From Batillaria attramentaria (Eukaryota > Mollusca > Gastropoda > Batillariidae): 64,000 bases of DNA. Made by a program: the position numbers and the translations under genes. Below are positions 1 through 10,842 of this stretch, piece by piece; the stretch's first letter is position 1, and the number at the start of each line of letters is the position of its first letter. The notes beneath the pieces are model-generated. The model saw nothing but the letters and a program-made list of their open reading frames with translations. It was not told the DNA's origin and searched no databases. The DNA lies in assembly GCA_018292915.2 (NCBI GenBank), contig JACVVK020000532.1, positions 22,501-86,500 of the forward strand, in the 5' to 3' direction.

Positions 1-643
1 TTGCCGCGTCCAGGACCCAGGCCTTGGAAGATGATGGGTCCCAGCACCTGGTTGTGGCCGATGGCGCCCCACAACATGAGGCTTGGCCCGCCCCAGGCGT
101 TGTTTTCCACGACACAGTTGTCAGCATAGCGGTCACCTCTTCTTCTCCATACCCGAACACGCCCGTCGGCATGGTCAACGCAGAAACGGCTTTCATTGCT
201 GAAAAGCACGTTCTGCCAGCGAACATTGTTCCAGTTGAGGTGGCCTTGCGCCCACTGCAGGCGTGCCTGTCTATGGCGCACGGTGAGGCCGGGTCCCCTG
301 GCTGGACTGCAGTTCCTCAGCCCCCTGGAGCGCAGTCGCCGGCTGGCCGTTTGCCTAGAAATGGGTGCCTGGTGTGTCCCTATAACAGTTCTGGCTGTTT
401 CTGCACCTGTTCTGAAGGGATCTTGAGCATGGATGCGGAAAATGTGGCGATCTTGCCTTGGCGTGGTCACTCGAGGTCTGCCCTCCGCTGGACATCAGCA
501 GTAGCGCCAGTTGTCACGAACCGATGCTGAAGACGATAAATGGTGGAAATGTGGTATTGGAAAGTCGCAGCCACGGCTTCTGGCGTGTCCCCAGACTGCA
601 GACGTCCAATGGCCCTGCGTTGTGCAGAAGTGAGTCGTGGCAT
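1..643 (-). pseudogene. Tc1/mariner-type transposase, N-terminal part, frameshifted
   Basis: On the minus strand an ATG at 643 opens a reading frame starting MPRLTSAQRRAIGRLQSGDT, a helix-turn-helix DNA-binding start typical of Tc1-like transposases. Near 480-490 the frame breaks. The following frame contains TTPRQDRHIFR, then LNWNNVRWQNVLFSNESRF and later GGPSLMLWGAIGHNQV, the usual blocks around the first catalytic Asp of the DD34E family. At that position this copy reads FSNES where active members read FSDES, so the first catalytic Asp looks lost. The window edge cuts the gene before the second Asp and the Glu. Frameshift plus catalytic change indicate a dead copy. The family call is firm; the subfamily is not resolved. 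Confidence 0.85.
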
Positions 644-900
644 CGTGATAGCGTCGAGTGAGGGACTGATGAAACCTGTATCTTTGTGCCCTTTTTATCC
701 CCTAGTGACAGTGAACACTACTCACTGCTCAGCTTTTGTGCTTTGCTTGCACATGCAGCTGAACTGCACACGAAATGTGTCACAGCTAACTCGGGCTTCA
801 CGTGGACTGCAAGTGCGCTGATGCGGTAAAATTCACAGAACGCTTCCCTCAAACATCGGTCTTGATATACTGGGTGCCAAAAATAACGCAACTTTTGTTA
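1..900 (-). mobile_element. Tc1/mariner DNA transposon, partial
   Basis: The element contains the degenerate transposase and a non-coding end. The stretch 868-900, read on the minus strand as ACAAAAGTTGCGTTATTTTT followed by GGCACCCAG, looks like the terminal inverted repeat, bounded by TA near 899-900. The other end lies outside the window. This element is absent from the paralogous block near 51.4 kb, so it arrived after, or at the border of, the large duplication. The exact end is uncertain by about 30 bp. Confidence 0.65.
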
Positions 901-1007
901 ATACCGGAAAAAATGAATTGAAAGATGGAAGATATTTTTCGCGTTTCTTTTGGACGTCAGTATACTTTGTGTCATCTTTTCTTGTGAAATAATTAGAAAA
1001 ATAAAGA

Positions 1008-1034
1008 ACGAAAGGAAGAAAGAAAGAAAGAAAG
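1008..1034. repeat. (GAAA)n-type tract at the left border of the large duplication
   Basis: A short run of GAAA/GAAG units. Similarity to the paralogous block (51.43 kb onward) starts just to its right, so this simple repeat marks the left end of the duplicated segment in this copy. In the other copy the border is next to a (CTA)n tract. Confidence 0.6.
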
Positions 1035-1111
1035 AAAACAAAAACGTGCCCAAAACAAATCCTGCGTGCGCAAAGAAACTGCATGAAAAAGTTTTTTTAA
1101 TGGAGCGTTCA

Positions 1112-1200
1112 TTAATTTTTTAAAGCGAACTCACAACCCGAGCATTGAAAGTCCGACGCTCTACCATCCGGCTCTCCCGGCGACCTGAACCCACTTGACG
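1112..1200 (-). mobile_element. tRNA-derived SINE head fragment
   Basis: Read on the minus strand, this contains a tRNA-like head: GAGCCGGATGGTAGAGCG (A-box-like), then GACTTTCAATG as an anticodon-arm-like segment, then GGGTTGTGAGTTCG (B-box-like). No tail is recognisable. The paralogous copy at about 51.52-51.60 kb carries the same fragment, so it predates the duplication. Confidence 0.55.
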
Positions 1201-1551
1201 TAAGGGAAAATATGAACAGGACTGACACAACACACGGTCCAACAGAAATATTCTTCAGGCAGCAGCCATCATCTTGTCCTCTGTCTGAAAGATTCTCCCA
1301 GAATAATGGTTGTTTGATTCTGTTTGGTTTTTTTTGTTGTTTTTGTTTTTTTTCTGAACACCTTACTTCGGGCAGCACACAGCTTCTGAAATTCCCATTA
1401 TTACTGTATGTTTCCTTATGTTTCACCGCTCCATCCTCTGTTCACATCTGCAGAATTTTTTTTCAAGATCAAGCAATTTGACAACACTGTGCGTGAGGTA
1501 ATGAAGGGAGGTAAGTATACTGTACATGTATAACGAAAATAAAATCCTGAC

Positions 1552-1674
1552 CTGCTTTATCACGACCGTAATCAGTCTGTCGGACACGATCCATCAGAAT
1601 ATCAACAATGCCATTCCGTATCAGCGCGCGTCCGATGACGTCATTCATCAGTAGCGCTCCACCCAGGTCGTTCG
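1552..1674 (-). CDS. Gene A exon 4 (ARM-like repeat exon, E4 type)
   Basis: 123-bp exon with acceptor TTTTTAAG before 1674 and donor GTCAGG after 1552. It starts with 2 nt and ends with 1 nt of a codon. The peptide contains NDLGGALLMNDVIGRALIRN and GIVDILMDRVRQTD, a helix-rich pattern like armadillo/HEAT repeats. It has close copies at 51982-52104 and 43673-43795 and a diverged one at 32907-33011, all 123 bp or 105 bp and in the same phase. This is the last exon of gene A visible here; the next exon would lie off the left edge. Function is unknown; ARM-like solenoids usually bind other proteins. Confidence 0.75.
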
Positions 1675-2559
1675 CTTAAAAAGAAACGGATTCATTAGCA
1701 TCTTCTCCGGTGATTCTTGAAAGGAAACGAAGATCATACATTAATATCGTGGAAGATTGTGTCTTTTGTGTGTAAATACGCACTTATTTATCGGTGCAAA
1801 ATACTTTTGACTGTTTGCACAAGTCCTAAAATTTCAACCACTAACTACAAATTATATTCAACCTGAAAAATGAAAACCCATTCTGTACAGCCACATCAAA
1901 ACAGAATTCATCAGAAAAGTATATGCAACACATAATATTATAAGTATTACAGCCAATTCACGAAAACATTATGTGTAATAATTATACTATGTATTGCAGA
2001 CTCAAGACGTCTCATTTCCCAACTGTGGAACTCAAGGGCTGTGCTCAAAGGCACGATCGGGTTGTTTGTTTGTTTGTTTGTTTGTATTTCTGTCTAACAT
2101 TTTGTTGGGTTTGATCGTACAGCCTGCTTCTCGTTATCGGTTTGATCAAATTATGTCTATGGCACTGTTTTAACTCATTCAAGACGGGCCGATTTTGCCT
2201 AACCATCCCCTGTAGACAGGCCTATTCTTCTTCTTCTTCTTTTTTTTAGGGTCACAAAAATAATATATGAAAAAATCAAAACAAGATAGAAATTTTCGGG
2301 ACAGTTTACTAACATATTTATGCAGCGATTGCTGAAATTTCCACTTTCAAACATAAATATCTTTCTTGTTATTTTTGTTGGAAAGAAAAATCACGATCCG
2401 TATATGCGAATCCGAAACCGATGTGCGCTGTAGGGCCGCATATGCGACTGTTCGTTCGCAAGAGAGTTAAAGTTTAAAAAAAAATCAGCATGATAAAAAG
2501 ACATACTACTAAAGTAGACTTGCGTTCCAACACGCGCACACATAAAAGTCAACTTCACA

Positions 2560-2690
2560 AATTATCAACTAATTTGCTTGCTCAGTCTCTTGATCACCAT
2601 CACAGATTTTACAGAATGTCTCGTGAACCGCATCAGCTTTGGTCTTCAAATGGAATACGTGACGTACAGAGTGTAAATAGACAGTCGATG
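2560..2690 (-). other. Conserved block in E4-flanking introns, possible old LINE or exon remnant
   Basis: On the minus strand the peptide around SFCKICDGDQETEQAK (here with substitutions) is kept in three paralogous places: here, about 53030-53150 and about 45600-45720. The C-x2-C-x4-E-T spacing resembles the zinc-binding tail of non-LTR reverse transcriptases, but it could also be an unplaced exon. I found no convincing splice acceptor, and the phases of the neighbouring exons join without it. Confidence 0.3.
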
Positions 2691-2746
2691 CATAAATGCA
2701 GGTCATCAGATGATAACAAAGGCGACGAAACAGCAAGCGGTGTGTG

Positions 2747-3000
2747 TGTGGGGGGGGGGGGGGGTAGCCCTCGAACCCCCACCCCCTTTAGTTTGGGGGG
2801 TGGGGGGGTGGGATGAAGGGGGGCAGAGTATCCCCTAAAATCACGTGGACAGGAAGGGAGAAGAAGAAAAAAGAAGTAGAAGAAGAAGGAAAAGCTAAAG
2901 GTTTGTACGGAAAAACTCCAATATCTTGATTTGCCCTTCGTGTTGGGGGCACTCCCCCCCCCCCCCCCCCGACAACCCCCCACCCCCACTCATTGCTGGG
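2747..3000. repeat. Low-complexity G/C and purine tracts in gene A intron 3
   Basis: Poly-G (about 2748-2764), CCCACCCCC-rich, GAAGAAGAA and poly-C (about 2955-2971) runs, also present in the paralogous intron at 53.2-53.45 kb. The intron (1675-3182) otherwise holds the conserved block described separately and no coding sequence I can support. Confidence 0.6.
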
Positions 3001-3182
3001 TTTTGAGTCAACCGTATCCCACCTCGAAATTCCATCTTCCGTCGCCACTGCATAGCAATAATGTTAAAGTATGTTGTAAGGTTTACATATTATAAGACAG
3101 ACACTACTGTAATGTGATCTCCGCGTCTGACATCAAAAGCCTGTCCAATGCAGACAGTCTTACAGTAGAAATACACACGCAC

Positions 3183-3283
3183 ATGTCCGAGCTGCATCAC
3201 ACACGATATTCACGAAGTTTGTTGGTAGTCTGCTGGTCTCCTCTTCCGTCACGATGTGACCGAGTGTCTCTGCTGCATACTCC
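3183..3283 (-). CDS. Gene A exon 3 (ARM-like repeat exon)
   Basis: 101-bp exon with acceptor CTTCTCTACACAG before 3283. The donor is taken as GTGCGT after 3183 because it leaves phase 1 and joins exon 4 in frame. An alternative GTAAGA donor 19 bp further would shift the frame. The peptide contains EYAAETLGHIVTEEETSRLP and FVNIVCDAART. The segment EYAAETLGHIV is the classic amphipathic ARM-repeat helix look. The paralogous exon is 53641-53741 with identical length and borders. Confidence 0.7.
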
Positions 3284-3437
3284 CTGTGTAGAGAAGTAAT
3301 CATGACCAGAACCACTGATTTACGTGGACCAGCAGCAAGTCGTGCGTAAAACCCAGACAAAAATGTTCCCCACATTCCCCACTAAATCTTAAAGGATCAG
3401 CGGTGTAATACCCAACATAAGAGAAAGCATAAGAATG

Positions 3438-3593
<156 letters not shown>

Positions 3594-3709
3594 ACTTTAT
3601 TTTACAAGGATAAAAGATTAGGTACGCAGACCTGTCTTACATCTTGTCCTTGCTAGGCTACTGATATATATACAAAGTAAGCAAAGTAAGCTCTAACTTG
3701 GTACAGCAT

Positions 3710-3865
<156 letters not shown>

Positions 3866-3908
3866 CCATGCTACTACATACATAAATCAAGCAATACTAA
3901 GAAGAAGA

Positions 3909-4048
3909 AAAAAAAAAAAGGGGGGGGGGGGAACAAAGGATGTGATAGGTGAGCAATGCAAACAAATCTTGAGGCGATGTTTGTTACAGTTTAAAAAAAA
4001 AAAAGCCCCCCCCCCCCAAAAAAAAAAAAAAACAAAAAAAAAAAAAAC
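3909..4048. repeat. Poly-A / poly-G / poly-C / poly-A homopolymer cluster
   Basis: Runs of A, G, C and A with little unique sequence between them, in gene A intron 2. They are missing from the paralogous intron at 53.9-54.1 kb, so they lie in DNA gained here or lost there. Confidence 0.85.
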
Positions 4049-4260
4049 AACGCGTGATGTGAATAAGTATTGGGATTTTCTTTGCCCGAAATACCAAATC
4101 CTACAGTACATGTATAGTCAAGCCCATTACGAGCTGTCCACCAGATGTTTTATTAGTTTGGCCTTGAATAATCCAAGCGAGGGTGCTGATTTGATGTCTA
4201 TTGGAAGTGTATTCCATGAGTGTACCCCTGAGTAAGAGAGGGAGGTTTTGAAAATATCTA

Positions 4261-4263
<3 letters not shown>

Positions 4264-4308
<45 letters not shown>
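4264..4308. repeat. (GA)n microsatellite
   Basis: Pure GA tract. Its right flank (CCGAAATCAACC) matches the right flank of the compound CT/GT tract at 54020, showing that the two simple repeats sit at the same ancestral position. Confidence 0.95.
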
Positions 4309-4310
<2 letters not shown>

Positions 4311-4512
4311 GAAATCAACCTTAAACGTTTTTTAACCGTATGCATGCTTAAACCAGCAAAAAACGCTGTTTGTGAAAACGGAGTTATGAAGGGAATCATT
4401 TAGTTTTACTTATACAGTCTGTGTACACATGGTTAACACGAGCATCGTTACAAAATCTGAATAATTATATACACAACGAATAAAAATCATAGAAAGGATG
4501 ACCGGGTATTAC

Positions 4513-4658
4513 ACGTTATCGCCGACAGTAGACGCGAGGTACAGCAGCATGACGTCAGTTGTCCCCAGCTGACGAAGCCGCTCTCTGCCCTTGTCGTCTG
4601 ACTGGGCCATGTTCACGATGATCCTCAGACAGGGCCACAACAACACGCACTGTGACTT
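4513..4658 (-). CDS. Gene A exon 2 (ARM-like repeat exon)
   Basis: 146-bp exon with acceptor GTGTATACAG before 4658, starting in phase 0. The donor GTAATA after 4513 leaves 2 nt and joins exon 3 in frame. If not spliced, the frame would stop at once (GDNV then TAA), which could be an alternative end. The peptide contains LLWPCLRIIVNMAQSDDKG and LRQLGTTDVMLLYLAS, again amphipathic ARM/HEAT-like helices. The paralogue at 54225-54370 has the same length and borders. Confidence 0.75.
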
Positions 4659-5156
4659 CTGTATACACAATGATTATGTTACACAGTGTGAGTCATTCAC
4701 TGTGTCTGGTGCAGTGTTGTATTGACTGGGTTGTTATTGTCTGAATGATCAGCACAATGATTCGACCTGTGTCTGACAATGAATAGCACGTGCTAGCTGT
4801 GCATAGAGTCTCAAGAGTTAATGCCAGAAATGGTTCGTTTTTCCAGTGTGCCGTATAAATCATGTTTCGCTACTATGTACCATTGTAATTTGTTTGGTTT
4901 TTGTTGTTTCTTCAGTTTGGTTTGATTTTCATATGACTTTATCGGATTCGCATTTTACCTACTTTAATTTCGTTTTGTTCTTGCTTTTTTATTTTACATT
5001 TGTTATGAATGTCATTGTCGGTGTGTTTGATTTATTAATTTTAGTTTTTAATCAAGTTGTCCTATTCCGTGTTAGACATACCATGTAAGTCATAAGCATT
5101 ATTTTCTTGACCAAATAAATAAATGTATTGTTCATCAAAGAAAGTACAAAAGCCTG

Positions 5157-5162
5157 GTTTAT
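5157..5162 (-). promoter_or_regulatory. Possible polyadenylation signal overlapping the read-through stop of gene A exon 1
   Basis: On the minus strand the codons GAA TAA are followed by ACC, so AATAAA overlaps the stop codon reached if exon 1 is not spliced. The same arrangement is not kept exactly in the second copy. It could serve a short isoform; no downstream signal was tested. Confidence 0.35.
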
Positions 5163-5248
5163 TCGTAACACACAGCCCGCTCCACATGATCATGATGTAA
5201 AACACTGTCGTTATAGAATTCATCACAGACACTGTGAGCTGTACTTAC

Positions 5249-5971
5249 AGTGAGAGTGTTGTCCATGTCAGGCCGGTACCAGTCCCTGAGTTTGTTCACC
5301 AACACTGGCAGCAGACGGACGTCATCACGCACTCTACACCACACTTCTCGGTAAACGGAGGGAGGGTAAAATGTATAACGAAGAATGTGAGCTGCTATAT
5401 GTAGAGGTCTGTCTGTTGTATCGTCGTCCCTGGATGACCTGCTGTCTGACTCAAGTCCCTCCACTATCACATCACACAGCAGATCAATGATCCCGGTCTT
5501 CACCAGGCGCTCCACAGCTGTCTTCTTCTGACGTTCGTCTTTCCCCCACAAGCTACTCTTGAAATCCCGGCACGCCTTTTGTATTTCTTTAAAAGGATGA
5601 CACACGTGCCTTGTGTACGACCCATCCTGATCCCGCCTCACAATGCCGATAGTGTTTCTGTAGAGAGTGGAGAGAGCAGCGAGGTGTTTCTGGATGTCTT
5701 CAGGTAATTCACACTCTTCATCTTCTCCATCATCCTGTTCGTAATTTACATCTCCAGGCAGGTCTGGTTCCCATGGTAACGGAGATGAGGCTGGACCGCT
5801 GCCAGACACTGCACCTTGCATTCGTGTAGCCCCTAGATACTGTTGTCTGGCAATGAATGAATGCTGGTCAGGCTGAGACTGACTGGTCAGCAAACCGTGG
5901 TCAGTTTCAGTGTGAACCTGTGACGTCGGATAATTCATTTGAAAGAAAGGGGGTTTGGGTTGTCCGGCCAT
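5249..5971 (-). CDS. Gene A exon 1, start of an unrecognised ARM-like repeat protein
   Basis: 723 bp, 241 codons in phase 0, from ATG at 5971 (MAGQPKPPFFQMNYPTSQ) to donor GTAAGT after 5249. Residues 1-100 are polar and low in structure, with an acidic patch (EQDDGEDEECELPED). Residues about 100-241 are helical with KTGIIDLLCDVIVEG and DVRLLPVLVNKLRDWY, patterns seen in ARM/HEAT solenoids. Unspliced reading would add 29 residues and stop at 5159, at a TAA that overlaps AATAAA, so a short unspliced form with its own polyadenylation signal is possible. I chose this ATG because the frame opens there and the first 70 residues are matched in the copy at 55.7 kb. No catalytic motif is seen and I cannot name the family. 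Confidence 0.75.
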
Positions 5972-8563
5972 CAGTGTTGACTGTGTAGTTCCGAAACTTG
6001 AAACGGTTGACGTCAGTCTTGTTCACACACCACAAAAGCACGTGTCCCGGCCAGCACTTGAAGTGAATTAGTTTTGTCAGCGATGCAGTGTGTACAGTAA
6101 CGCAGCAAGTAATCAGTGAATGTCAAGACAGGAAGTCACGGCAGTTAGCTCCGCGAAGCCTGAATGCATTGAGTCCCCTTCAGTGGGTATAATTCGATTA
6201 ATACCAGTCACATTCAGCTTCACGGTCGACGACATTGAAAAGAAGTTTTTGCAAGTGCAAACTGACACAATGATGTACCGTCAATGCTGTTTTAAAATTA
6301 AACACTACACTCTGAGGTTACGCGCTCAATTCGTGTATGCTAAGTCTCCTTTGAATATATACCATACTGGTCGGGTCCACAACACAGCTTGCTGGCTGAC
6401 GAAATCACCTGAAGTTTAAACCCCCAACTGAACCCGACTGTCGGCTAGCCAGCTCATGCAGTCACAGCGAACCGACTCGAAGTGATCAGTACACTGTCAA
6501 ACACACTGTATACGTTGGATCACTGATACTAGTAAAGCATATTACACAAAATGCCTACAACAAGGAAATATGTTCACCCGGTCATGTCCGTGCATAGAAA
6601 TGTCTACTCATAGCTGAAAATGACTAGTCAATGGGAATTCCCGATCTTCTCTTTCTTTCTGTCAGCACAGTGAGCCAGTCTAGTCAACTGGCGCAAGTTA
6701 ACGCGCGTAATGAATATTCATGTCATCGAGCACACTTCGCTGGCTGGCTGAGCGTTTGAGGAGACAGCCGAAAACTGAAACTGACAGACCGGCCACCACT
6801 GAAATAAACAATGACAACTGACAAAACTGTTTGAACCTGAAGTTGATCTTCTTGAGACAGATTCGATGTGAGCTGCATCAGAAGTATTTATCATCCGGTA
6901 AAATTATCATTATAAAATTAATCGCCTTGGATACAGAACCGTTCAGACCGGTGGTAATAGTCTCAATACGCATGACACAAGTGACAGGCAGACAACAACG
7001 TGTGGAAAGCTTTTCATCGAATGTGCTGAATCTGTGCATCAGAATCAGTGACTTGGGTCACATTAGAGACCATTGTGTTGACTGACTGTGGCCGGCGTGT
7101 AAGTTGTTCTAGAAGTGTACCGCGTACTGAGCAGACGACATTATTTGGTTGCAGACTGCGGACCAGCATGACGGCGCTGACTGGTTGCTATTTTTTTTTT
7201 TATCAGCTCCCAGTCTGTTCCAACATGGACCGTAGGCTCAAAGAAAGTCGTAATTCTCTAATATTAGAATCCACAAAGTCACAAATACGGTCGCTATCAG
7301 GCCCCGGCAAATGAACCCTTTCTCTATCTGGCGAACAACCTTAGAGCTTCGCGGCGAAAAGCGGTAGTGTTTCATCTCAGCGGCGTTACGAACATAGCGG
7401 CTTTCAAGTTCATACATTGAAGTGACACAGTACTATAAATATCGACATTTCTGGCGAGACAAGTCACGATATTGTGACTGTGACTGTGAAAGTTCAGTAG
7501 TGTAGTGGGGCGATACAAGTACTGTATAGTTCCTTTATTATGTCGTTTAATGTAGTCAGTTTTTATGTATAGTGTTTCAGTGTATGGTGTGTGACGGCGA
7601 TTACAGAATGGACAACACCAAGGCAAATTTCTAATGACGTATTTGTTTTTAAATAAAACCTAAAAAAAAACCTATCCGTGCTTGTTTTGTATCTATACAT
7701 TGACCTATGCATTTAAAATAAAAATCAAATATTTGTATTAATGTGGTAACATAGTGACTATGAATGTTCAGTAGGCTATATAAGTATTATAAAATGATTG
7801 TGTGTTCATTTGTTTACAAACCACATCACACTGCCAAGAGTGTTTATAGACAACAGTTAGAGCAAAAGCGTTTGTCGTGAGCTTTTCGTGAACGATTTCG
7901 TCAGAACGTTACATGGGCTTGAGCCAGCCTTTCTCAGTGTCACTAAGACTGATGATGTACTTCAGTTTAGTTGAGACAGTCTTCAAGTCATGCATCGGTC
8001 AGAAACTGAGAACCCGGTAAGAACTTGAAACAGTATCTGTTTAGACCATTAACTTCTAGATCATAGGGCGGCGGTTAAAATTAACAAGGTGCACAGTTTG
8101 TGTCTGAATGTTGGTGCTGTTTGGTGGTAGCTGTGGGCGGAGAGAGGGGAGGGAATCTGCAGTGAGCAACGAACACCAAGAGTGCAGTTGTTTCCCTTGG
8201 TCTGCAGCTAAAGCACATTCAACACAGAGAGGGAGATTGGAGAGCAGTTTTTGCAGTATCTACACTTCCTGCAGTGTCTGCTGGCGATGCATGTCTCAAA
8301 TGCACGACTTTTCTGTATTGCACTGTACTTATATCAGGGAAGCATTTCAAAAGGTGACTATATGCCTCATACAGGTGACTATATGCAGTCTGAGGCCTCG
8401 TGCATTTGTGGTCTTTGGCCACAATTGATGGTGATGCAAACTTAGAAGGTGAGTAAACTGCACGGCGACATAGAGCAATACGGAAGAACTCAGTGCAGCC
8501 ATTAAACGCTGCTATCGAATGTCGAAACCGATAATAACTGAGGCAAAAAAGCTCAGATCAGCT
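5972..8563. other. Intergenic block between gene A and the small membrane-protein ORF
   Basis: No gene is supported. Plus-strand open frames such as 6120-6419 and 6831-7085 recur in the other copy at 55840-56139 and 56555-56773. The whole block is nearly identical at DNA level, so this is no evidence of coding. Features such as CRE-like TGACGTCA-type strings near the 5' end of gene A fit a promoter region. Confidence 0.5.
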
Positions 8564-8755
8564 ATGACAGCATCTAGTGGTCTGTTTGGGTTTGGGATGG
8601 CCATGATCGCACTGTTCGGAGGTGCTTTTGTTGTAGGCTGCGTGTGTGGGTACCTGTGGTACGTCCGGAGTAGACGGAAGGATAGAGAACGAGTGAATCC
8701 TGGGAGAGAAACGACCACAACAGACTGTGGTGACGGAAGAGAGACAACACAGTGA
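8564..8755 (+). CDS. Small single-pass membrane protein, 63 aa, copy 1
   Basis: ATG at 8564 to TGA at 8755. Residues 5-31 (GLFGFGMAMIALFGGAFVVG, then CVCGYLW) form a strong hydrophobic membrane span with a GxxxG-like glycine pattern and Cys residues at its cytoplasmic end. A basic stop-transfer stretch follows (RSRRKDRER), then a Thr-rich tail. The paralogue at 63098-63289 has the same length and only mild changes (M to L, V to I, R to Q, G to E, E to K). An upstream ATG at 8519 is not used here because a 1-bp indel breaks that frame in the other copy. It could be a complete microprotein or the last exon of a receptor. Function is unknown. Confidence 0.55.
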   Translation: MTASSGLFGFGMAMIALFGGAFVVGCVCGYLWYVRSRRKDRERVNPGRETTTTDCGDGRETTQ

Positions 8756-8794
8756 TGCTGACATAATTATACACAATGTAAACTAAGCAAATTA

Positions 8795-8796
<2 letters not shown>

Positions 8797-8867
<71 letters not shown>

Positions 8868-8868
8868 G
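8797..8868. repeat. (GT)n microsatellite
   Basis: Pure GT tract just after the small membrane-protein ORF. An orthologous tract exists at 63331-63387. It lies about 120 bp before the right border of the large duplicated block. Confidence 0.97.
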
Positions 8869-9109
8869 CGTGCATGCGTGCGTGAACAGAGAGAGAAAGG
8901 GACGGAGAAGGAAAGCGGGGTGGGGTGGGGTGGAGGCGGTTACGCTTGCAGGTATAAATAATTTGCAGATAAGGTTTTCTTCTTGCAGCAATGTTAAAGA
9001 AGAATGAAGTCCTTTATAGAGAAAGGCAAAGGCTGGAGAGTTCCTTTACCCCCGACACCGAAGGGTGGTTGGTGCAAGCCGGCCTGAGAACCTCGCGTCA
9101 AGTCTGATG

Positions 9110-9390
9110 TGACTGTTGATCAATGGACGTCTGCGTTCAACATGTTCATGAGTGTGTACCTCGCACGGCACCCGGACCAAATCCAACACATGTTAGGGTA
9201 TGTCGAGCTCATTAGTGGGCCAGCTCGCGACCACCCAGGCTTTCGTAAAAACAAATGCATTCATTAGTGTTTTGGACAGTGGCTCTTCAAAGGAAACAGA
9301 GTTCGTACACATGTATACGTTAGCTATGCACTCAAAAATGTACAATGCATAGACGCAAAATACGTTTGGTTGCTTGCACGAAGTCTATTG
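9110..9390 (-). pseudogene. Diverged relic of an E4-type exon and its upstream intron
   Basis: The stretch 9250-9390 (CATTCATTAGTGTTTT, CTCTTCAAAGGAAACAGAG) resembles the intron upstream of the E4 exons at 1683, 43800 and 52110. Just before it, on the minus strand, AAAGCCTGGGTGGTCGCGAG recalls the exon start GCCTGGGTGAAGC, but the frame then meets a stop. I read this as the remains of a further, older copy of the gene family. Moderate confidence, by eye only. Confidence 0.4.
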
Positions 9391-10599
9391 TTTATTTGGA
9401 TTACATTACAAGAACTGACGTAGCTCTGTTCCCACACATAATGGTGATACCCCCTTCTCCAAACTAGAACAACCGACACTAACACAAACAAAGAAAGAAA
9501 CAAACACCACAAGCATCTGGTTTCATCCAACATACTGTTTAATGATGTACATGCTGGACTAATAGTAATAACAAAGACCTTATGTTTCCAAGATCTTTGG
9601 TAATAATATATGTGTGTCTTGCACTGAACATTTACCGTCAGGGGACGAAACCGTTCATTGATCTCGACGTCAGAGAATAAAGATGTTATTAACTCCCTTT
9701 ACATAATTTCCTTCTGTGTCTTGAGCATCCATTTTGTTTTACAATGAGGACTTTAAGAAACAATAACAACAATAAAAACGATGACAACAAAGCGGAAATA
9801 GTTGGAAAATCGCAAAGTTCTGCATAAGTTTTCTTCTCTCCCCTCCCCTCCCCCCCCCCCCCCCCCCCCCCCCCCAGTCTACCTGACGAAGAGTCAGTGT
9901 CCGCAGAGTGAAGATGTAGTAACCTCCCTTTCGTTCATTACAGTGCAACACTGTGTGACGCAACAGACGAGTTGGCGGGAAAGTTGCTGTATACAAATAT
10001 GTACCATTCCTGTCACGTGATGCTCTGATAATTGTTTGTACGTGCGTCTAAACATTCAGCCCGGGTCACGTGGTTGCAACAACGTACTTTGGTTTATTCA
10101 GTTCTACACACGTCTAAGATACACAATGTGGTGGTACTGGAAGGATCGGGAATGTTCACTACGGATGGTGCAGAACATTAAAAGTTCCAGACTTCATGAG
10201 TGAACTTTATGTCAGTCCTAACACTTACGCCAGTCCAAACACACACGTATGTGATGGAAAAGGACGTTACACTCCCAAACAACCACCACCCACCAGTCCC
10301 AACACTCACCCACATCATCTACAGCAATAAAGGCAGCATTCGGAAACGGAATTCCACAACGGTAATACGTATCTTTACAGAGAACATTACTCAATATGAG
10401 TTTCTGGTAAGCCTGACGTTCAGGTCAAGGTCACTGGTGGTTATTGGCAGCAACGTGGTCCGGGAACTCACGCTGATGTGCGCAACGGGCTATTTTGAAC
10501 TGGACTGTGACTGACGTTTCACGTGACACCGGATACCGGCGACCTGGTTACTTGTATACCACAAGTCTCTACAAGATTATGCATCGTGTTCTATCCGGA
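9391..10599. other. Intergenic sequence with no supported gene
   Basis: Unique-looking sequence with a 26-bp poly-C tract at about 9850-9875. Short open frames here run through this tract and have no protein-like composition. Confidence 0.5.
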
Positions 10600-10605
10600 C
10601 GTCAT

Positions 10606-10842
10606 TTAGTCGTGAACATTGACATCTCCATCGTTCCCGCCTTGCTCTTGAACAGCCACGTGTTGTGGGGGTGGTGCTGGGATGTGAGTTGGGTGTACAG
10701 GTGGTGGTGGTGGTGCTGGTGGTGGTGGTGGAGGTGGTAAGGGCTGGAATGGAGACAGGGTAGATCTGACACGAACGTTCAGCTCAATGAGGAATTCCAC
10801 ATCAGTCAGTGCGTCTGCCGGTAGTGGTGATGCGGGCATGGT
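10606..10842 (-). CDS. Possible proline-rich small protein or first exon
   Basis: On the minus strand an ATG at about 10840 in good context (CACCATGC) opens MPASPLPADALTDVEFLIEL, which is helix-like, followed by a proline tract (PPPPPPPAPPPPPVHP) and a polar end, with a stop at 10606. The proline tract comes from a GTG/GGT-rich simple repeat, which weakens the case. No splice partner or paralogue is visible in the window. It could be a real short ORF or chance. Confidence 0.25.
   Translation of the reverse strand, partial: TMPASPLPADALTDVEFLIELNVRVRSTLSPFQPLPPPPPPPAPPPPPVHPTHIPAPPPQHVAVQEQGGNDGDVNVHD

Noticed and set aside
24..530. Plus-strand 168-codon open frame
   Set aside because: It is the antisense of the Tc1-type transposase, whose minus-strand protein blocks are clear.
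2633..3048. Proline/glycine-rich frames in gene A intron 3 and at 53.1-53.5 kb
   Set aside because: They run through G/C homopolymers, differ in frame between paralogues and have no splice support.
6120..6419. 99-codon plus-strand frame near the 5' end of gene A, also in copy 2
   Set aside because: Conservation between copies is no greater than for the flanking non-coding DNA, and composition is not convincing.
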